Source of the DNA: Apis mellifera
Taxonomy: Eukaryota; Arthropoda; Insecta; Hymenoptera; Apidae
Assembly (NCBI RefSeq): GCF_003254395.2
Contig: NC_037642.1
Span: forward strand, 8,817,736-8,881,735
Direction: 5' to 3'
Length of the DNA stretch: 64,000 nucleotides
Below, one piece after another: positions 60,391-64,000 of this stretch. Within the stretch, counting starts at the first letter, position 1; each line of letters begins with the position of its first letter. The notes beneath the pieces were generated by a model. That model saw nothing but the letters and a program-made list of their open reading frames with translations, made no database searches and had not been told where the DNA came from. The translations under genes and the position numbers were made by a program.

Positions 60391-63376
60391 GTGCGCGTAT
60401 ATATGCATATTCGTTGCGATGCAATTTAGAAATCACAATCGCGCGACACAGTCGTCCCTACGTTACTATGCGACGTCGTGCCATTCCAACGTGGTGCCAG
60501 CGGCGTTTCCCACATGCAAAACACGTTAAATCTCTGGCGGAAGATAAAAAACCGGGAATAGAACGTGTCTCGCTCCCCGCGTTGTCCGAAACGCCACGTT
60601 CGGAGATATACGGCGCCCGTTCCGCACGGAGAATATAAATTTTACCCGATTTTTGCCTAATGCCGACTCTAAACAGTCGGGCCCGATGCGATCGTAAGAT
60701 ATCCACGGGAAGTGTCTCGTAACGCTGATGTATCTGTATTGTGGTTAAACGCGCCATTTATAAGCGCTCGCATCCGTTTAAGCGGCGAGCGTTGTCACAT
60801 ACACTCGTGTGTGTGTGTGTGTGTGCAGGCGTCGCAATGCATTTCACTTACTTCGCTCGGTTAGAATGTCGACCTTTCGCCCGCCACCGAGTGTTATTCA
60901 ACCGAGTGTGATTCCCTTTCGTGCGGATGGTCGAGATGTTCGAGACACCCGGTACGTATTTACTTTTTCGTACAGAACCGAAACGCTGTTGGAAGGTGGA
61001 CGGTGGAGAGCACCTGTACCTCGTCCGCGGTAACCTGTCAAACTGGAAGGGCAAAGAAAGGGCCATCTAACAAAAGGGTCCCTCCTCTCCTCCGTCGCCG
61101 GATTTTTCTTTACCTGTTTCCCACCTTCCCTTTGAGGATGAGTCTCTGATTTTTACGTACCTGAACGGCCACGTGAAATCGGCTACGAACAACGAGCCTT
61201 CTCGATCCTGCGCTCAACAATGCTCGGAGAAACAGTTTAAGATTTCGAGTTTTCGATTCCATCGATATCGCGTTCTATCTGTCGAGACAAAAAATTACCT
61301 TGGCCAAAGTGTGGGTGTGTATATATATATATATATATATATCGTATGAAATTATCGTCATTAAACACATAAGGGACACGTATCTTCTAGATACGAGTTA
61401 TCGCGTCGTCGCACGAGCAACGAGTAAGCATTATATATAGTTGAAATCTTCTTTCACCGGAAGTAGCCTTCTATTATGTTCGTCCCTCTATAGAAAAATC
61501 GTTCGATTGTTCGTCGCGAAAATTGCATTTCGACACGATACATGCATCGTGTGCACGAAGAAGTTTGTTCGTATTGAAAGAGCAAACTTTTTTAATTTAT
61601 TAATTAGTAATTGAATAATATGAAAAAAAAAGAAAAATCTTCATCCCGATTTAACACCGATATAAAAAGAACTAATTTAGTTGGGGATTATGGGACGAGA
61701 TTTAATGAAGGTATACAGAGGGTCGGGCGAGAGAGTGAAATACTCGAGAGATCCTTTTTAAGATCAGAGAGATCGGAGGTTGTATACGTGGAAGTAGAAA
61801 GCCGGCTTCGAAAAATCGGATGGTGGAAACACCGAGTTAAAATAAGCCTGTGACTCGTTCTCTGTCGTGCGATCGGAGAATGAAACGAGACGGAAATGTC
61901 GTCTTCATAAGACTCTACCGAAAATATACCAAAAGCTTAATAGAAAACGAGCTGGCGCGCACGAGTTTATACCCTACATTTCTAAACAAGCGGCAAACGG
62001 ATGAAAAAGGGAGACCGAGATCTTTCGTAGGTGTAAATTACGGTAAACGAATCTGAAAAAATAAACCAATGAAAGAACGAAAGTAAAAATAATTTCATTT
62101 TAACTATATAACGGAGAAATTCAGGTTGGTAAATTTTCCTAAATCGCTAACTTCATTCCGGAGAATTGCGTTTCTTCGAACGTAATACCAAGTACCACAT
62201 AAATTATTATCGAGATCGATCGATAGATAGAACTTAGCCTTGAATTTCACGGACAATTTGCAAAGAATTGTATCAGGTCTTTTTAAGACAGTTGAAAACC
62301 AAGTTGCCTTGCGATATATTCACTTGCCTATTCGGCCGTATATATATACGTGGGTTACGGTATACGCTCAATTGATCGAAATTGGCTAATTCGTCGAGGC
62401 TGAAACTATCCTACTCCCAACCTGGCTAATTATCCGGTGTATTGACCGGCAGTAGTTCTCATATCGAGTAGGTCAAAAAGTGAGAAAAGTAAGATTCTTC
62501 CAAACTTAATGATTCTTAATTGTAGAATAAGTGTAAATTACGAAGTGAAAAGAAGGGCAAGATATCCGCAAGAATTAGAATTAATCCTCTTGTAGCAATT
62601 CAGGAGGGAATCGGATACCAAATAGGTTATGCTTATCTACGACGAAAGTGACTGTATGGTATCCGTTTTACGTGCGACGAGACATAGGAATCGGTTGCCG
62701 GTCTCACGTGTCTCTCGTCTTTCTACGGAGCTGTGGGAGCTCCTTTAGCATATAAAGGAGTCGGTGATCGCGTCCATACGTCCGTCGTCATGGCGAAACT
62801 AGTTCGCCCATCCAGTTTTTCCACTCCCGTGCACGCTTCAGTCGTGCTCTCTTCGATGGTGGGAGACCACATCTCGAGCAATCGCGTTCCTTGCAACGAC
62901 ACGCTAATCTCACAACTTGTTGCTATTCCGTCACGTTCGGATGATCTATCGATCATTCTAACACAAATTTCATTCATTTTTCGGAAATTACGCATAAACC
63001 AGCCCTTTTCTTAAAAATATAATTCTTGCGAGATATCTTTCTTTATTTGACTTTTCAATATGGACCTGCATACAGGTTATCACGTGACGATTCTGTTTAT
63101 CACGTGTCATAAATAAATTCGTGAACGATCGTTCGAATTTTCAATTTTCACACGTTCTTTTCAATTATTTGAGATATTAAGAAATATAATATATCAGTCA
63201 TAAGCGATATTATAAAAGAAACGGAATGTAGACTCACCGAGATCTTCAACCAGTCGGAGCATGACACCGCCAATATGAAGTTCTCCTTTTACTCGTAAGC
63301 TCCTCTCTACTTGAAGATCGGTCACGTAAACGCGCAGCACCCAGCTGCCGTCTACCTCGTGACCATCGGAATACAT
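28520..63376 (-). CDS. Kindlin (fermitin family homolog), complete coding region
   Basis: Eight exons, in coding order 63376-63238, 32595-32362, 31602-31334, 30962-30543, 29869-29441, 29316-29104, 29041-28805, 28720-28520; 2142 nt, 713 residues plus stop, near the 680-710 of animal kindlins. All junctions are GT-AG and in phase. Start: the first ATG after an in-frame TGA. Domains: F0 (about 1-95) with HIGGVMLRLVE and WSDHALWW; F1 (about 96-270) with HPEEL and a long Ser/Asn/Pro-rich insertion; F2 with FYSFYDLNPKTDAVRINMIY and TEEEMLMFAALQ; a PH domain (about 408-525) inside F2 with YLRFLKPKRFTLK and RGCEVTPDV; F3 (about 585-713) ending KLTGGWV. Family knowledge: kindlins bind integrin beta tails, phosphoinositides, ILK and paxillin, and co-activate integrins with talin at adhesion sites such as muscle attachments. 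The F3 QW motif reads AW. One intron is 30.6 kb. Drosophila has two paralogs (Fit1, Fit2); I cannot say which is closer. Confidence 0.96.
28805..29041 (-). CDS. Kindlin exon 7: F2 end and start of F3
   Basis: Acceptor TTCCCGTAG, donor AAG|GTAAGT; 79 codons, phase 0 at both ends. It encodes VQRILEAHANVKDLPLIEAK, then SLPEYGISLFVVRF and HSGDHLKTWRYNTMK, matching the kindlin F3 core. The intron to exon 8 is 84 nt. Confidence 0.95.
29104..29316 (-). CDS. Kindlin exon 6: end of PH domain
   Basis: Acceptor ACTATTATAG, donor AAG|GTATGT; 71 codons. EQQYAKWMAACRLAAKGRSL is the C-terminal helix of the PH domain, followed by the linker back into F2 (ALDIVPEDYVAPRFVKKFKGK). An Ala/Pro run (PAPAPAINPN) sits in the linker. 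Confidence 0.95.
29441..29869 (-). CDS. Kindlin exon 5: F2 linker and most of the PH domain
   Basis: Acceptor TGTCCGCAG, donor AAC|GTGAGT; 143 codons. An acidic stretch (IEDDIDAALTDLQVTLEG) precedes PELCDYLRFLKPKRFTLK and RYWVTCRDLQLRLYKSREE, which form the first strands of the PH fold with the basic residues that contact phosphoinositides. RGCEVTPDVHLSQGRYGIRL follows, very close to vertebrate kindlin-2. Confidence 0.95.
29870..30542 (-). other. Kindlin intron between exons 4 and 5 (0.67 kb)
   Basis: Donor CAG|GTATAA and acceptor GTCCGCAG. No exon-like segment is seen inside. Confidence 0.85.
30543..30962 (-). CDS. Kindlin exon 4: F1 insertion end and first part of F2
   Basis: Acceptor TTTCTTCCAG, donor CAG|GTATAA; 140 codons. 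It begins with a Gly/Asn/Ser-rich linker (NNNSSGFGSTGSFNANNS), then VRAKLIRPKNLVERARMNVA, WLDSSLSIMEQGI and the F2 segment FYSFYDLNPKTDAVRINMIY with EQAKWQLLAEEIDCTEEEML. The linker is longer and more Asn-rich than in vertebrates. Confidence 0.95.
30963..31333 (-). other. Kindlin intron between exons 3 and 4 (0.37 kb)
   Basis: Donor TCT|GTGAGT, acceptor TTCTTCCAG. It contains a short (GGTC)n tract at about 31173-31191. No coding signal. Confidence 0.85.
31334..31602 (-). CDS. Kindlin exon 3: F1 subdomain and its insertion loop
   Basis: The acceptor AAATGATTTAG completes a Gly codon begun in exon 2 (phase 1); the donor is TCT|GTGAGT. It encodes GIRHPEELSFCKPLE, then a basic patch (LPAKKKIENQKN) and a Ser/Pro-rich loop (SPRGSTGSLDQSSPF and HSTPISSPVS). 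In vertebrate kindlins the F1 loop contacts acidic lipids through such lysines. Confidence 0.92.
31603..32361 (-). other. Kindlin intron between exons 2 and 3 (0.76 kb)
   Basis: Donor TTAG|GTGAGC, acceptor TGATTTAG. AT-rich, with no exon-like segment and a short (TA)n tract near 31926. Confidence 0.85.
32362..32595 (-). CDS. Kindlin exon 2: rest of F0 and start of F1
   Basis: The acceptor TTCATGCAG is followed by AC, completing an Asp codon whose first base ends exon 1. It encodes IAMDWSDHALWWPERNHWL, then LLHFTPMHKTLRVQLPDM and VDFSVKTFNAVINLCKELG. The WSDHALWW block is a kindlin hallmark. It ends in phase 1. Confidence 0.95.
33255..33278. repeat. (CA)n microsatellite
   Basis: About twelve CA units in the giant kindlin intron. 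Confidence 0.95.
37380..37430. repeat. Short tandem repeat of a TATAGTAAATTA-like unit
   Basis: Three to four imperfect copies of an 11-12 bp unit lie in the kindlin intron. Confidence 0.6.
49384..49442. repeat. (TA)n microsatellite, interrupted
   Basis: Two TA blocks are separated by GA, about 59 bp in all. It is the longest microsatellite of the window. Confidence 0.95.
51971..52080. repeat. Local duplication, copy A
   Basis: The core 51987-52044 matches 52804-52861 at 57 of 58 bases. It is preceded by GTTCATATGGGTT and followed by an A-rich tract and GAATTCCTCGGGCGA, all of which recur at copy B. The core contains CTCTTTTTCTAG, a strong plus-strand 3' splice-site look-alike, followed by GAGGATCTCAATGGATCACG. 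Confidence 0.85.
52531..52550. repeat. (GA)n microsatellite
   Basis: A purine dinucleotide run lies between the two copies of the local duplication. Confidence 0.85.
52749..52927. repeat. Local duplication, copy B
   Basis: Same order of blocks as copy A: GTTCATATGGGTT, the 58-bp core (52804-52861), an A-rich tract and GAATTCCTTGGGCGA. It differs by 39 extra bases before the core and a longer A-rich segment after it. Both copies are in the same orientation, 817 bp apart. Confidence 0.85.
54873..54895. repeat. (TC)n microsatellite
   Basis: About ten TC units in the kindlin intron. Confidence 0.92.
55528..55554. other. Small perfect hairpin (10-bp stem, 7-nt loop)
   Basis: AAAATTGCAC at 55528-55537 pairs with GTGCAATTTT at 55545-55554 around the loop ACATTGC. 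Pairing does not extend outward, so it is too short for a microRNA precursor. It may be chance. Confidence 0.5.
56382..56416. repeat. (TA)n microsatellite
   Basis: About seventeen TA units in the kindlin intron. Confidence 0.95.
58002..58019. other. Perfect 18-bp palindrome
   Basis: GCTTGGCTTAAGCCAAGC is its own reverse complement. It lies 10 bases after a (TA)n tract (57976-57992). It could be a dimer binding site or chance; see the finding. Confidence 0.7.
60351..60388. repeat. (TA)n microsatellite
   Basis: About nineteen AT units in the kindlin intron. Confidence 0.95.
60806..60824. repeat. (GT)n microsatellite
   Basis: About nine GT units in the kindlin intron. Confidence 0.9.
61320..61342. 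repeat. (TA)n microsatellite
   Basis: About eleven AT units after a short GT run in the kindlin intron. Confidence 0.93.
63238..63376 (-). CDS. Kindlin exon 1 (coding): start and first part of F0
   Basis: The ATG at 63376-63374 is the first in frame after a TGA 27 nt upstream, with AAC before it. It encodes MYSDGHEVDGSWVLRVYVTD and LRVKGELHIGGVMLRLVEDL, then one base of an Asp codon at the donor CTCG|GTGAGT. The vertebrate proteins have about six more residues before the DG-W motif, so the start is slightly shorter than theirs but complete in sense. Confidence 0.93.
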
Positions 63377-64000
63377 GTTTCCCGATCGAATGATCGTACG
63401 TCAAAAAACAAAATATGAAAAAACACGTACTTTGCCGCGTATGCACCTTCAGTTCCAGACACTTGAGTACGAGAAATAAAGTTTGTTTAAGGCGCGGAAA
63501 TCATGATTTCGCGGCACTTGACATCGCCGCGAATACACTTTTAGAGTTAATCGTCACTTGATAAGAAACAAATTAGTATTAATTTATTGGTACCGCAGTA
63601 CCATACGATGGAATCTCACAATCTCTCGAACGACTCGACCCGGTCAAGTGTGCGCACTTGCGATACACTGGCTGCCTTGATCGGACTCGCATGAATCCGT
63701 TCCGAATAGTATGTAGAGGCGCTTCAGTCGACAGTCTCACGTCCCAGCTGGTTTCTCGACTGGTGTCGACCATGCACTCTCGGCTCGGCTACACTCTTGC
63801 CGAGAATAGAACTATTTACAAGTGACGCGCGCTTGGAATGCGCGCGCAGATCTCTCCCCCGTCCTCTTTACCATCAAGCGTCGCGCCCCGCGCGCGGTAA
63901 CCCGTCACACAACTTGGTTTCCTTTCCCTCCGACAGTCTACCGACATCGAAGCTGTTTTGTCGTTTTTCCTTTCCTATTTCATTGCCTTTGAGTGCTCGT
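63377..64000 (-). promoter_or_regulatory. Kindlin 5' UTR and promoter-side sequence
   Basis: Upstream of the kindlin ATG the sequence is CpG-rich, especially 63780-63900 with GCGCGC runs. No clear TATA box or acceptor just before the ATG was seen, so the 5' UTR may be continuous for some hundreds of bases. The transcription start cannot be placed by eye. Confidence 0.45.

Larger units (their letters stand above)
32596..63237 (-). other. Giant kindlin intron (30.6 kb), no confident gene inside
   Basis: The donor is at 63237 (CTCG|GTGAGT on the minus strand) and the acceptor at 32596 (TTCATGCAG). The joining frame and the recreated Asp codon are unambiguous. Most of it, roughly 33-61 kb, is CpG-rich. 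Open frames of 100-230 residues occur on both strands, usually overlapping antisense, biased to Arg/Ser and starting at non-ATG codons; I take them as chance products of CpG-rich DNA. Recognised contents: (TA)n, (CA)n and (TC)n tracts, a duplicated 58-bp segment at 51987 and 52804, an 18-bp palindrome at 58002 and a small hairpin at 55528. Enhancers, alternative promoters or non-coding RNAs are possible but cannot be read by eye. Confidence 0.85.

Overview
The window looks like insect nuclear DNA, most probably from a bee or close hymenopteran. Genes are split by canonical GT-AG introns, some only 60-90 nt and others many kilobases. CpG is abundant outside the AT-rich core, and (TA)n, (GA)n and (TC)n microsatellites are common. 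Proteins are clearly metazoan (ribosomal protein eS25, a ZnT7-type zinc transporter, a testis-specific-type Ser/Thr kinase, kindlin). The species call is inference.

Layout. (1) 1-19 kb: the last four coding exons of a plus-strand leucine-rich-repeat gene I cannot name, separated by introns of 5.3, 9.0 and 0.7 kb; its 5' end is outside the window. A roughly 300-bp element with terminal inverted repeats lies in its second long intron. (2) 19-22 kb: AT-rich intergenic and 3'-UTR sequence. (3) 22-25.2 kb: a head-to-head pair, ZnT7-type zinc transporter (minus) and RpS25 (plus), sharing a 0.9-kb divergent promoter region. Each of the two RpS25 introns carries a box C/D snoRNA candidate with the same guide, complementary to 18S rRNA at the site modified by human SNORD57. 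(4) 25.4-27.5 kb: a small orphan minus-strand coding-like exon and a plus-strand TSSK-like kinase with two possible C-termini. (5) 28.5-63.4 kb: the complete coding region of a kindlin (fermitin), minus strand, eight coding exons, 713 residues. Seven exons are packed into 4.1 kb; the first coding exon is 30.6 kb away across one giant CpG-rich intron that fills almost half the window. (6) 63.4-64 kb: kindlin 5' UTR and promoter side.

The genes do not form a pathway. RpS25 and its snoRNAs serve ribosome production, ZnT7 loads zinc into the early secretory pathway, the kinase is probably a sperm kinase, and kindlin activates integrins. No autonomous transposon, CRISPR array, tRNA or rRNA gene was recognised. 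The most interesting points are the duplicated 18S-guide snoRNAs, the alanine replacing the glutamine of the integrin-binding QW motif in kindlin, a 98% identical 58-bp duplication that looks like a 3' splice site inside the kindlin intron, and the short TIR element. All exon boundaries were placed by eye from splice consensus, reading phase and remembered protein families; no search was run.
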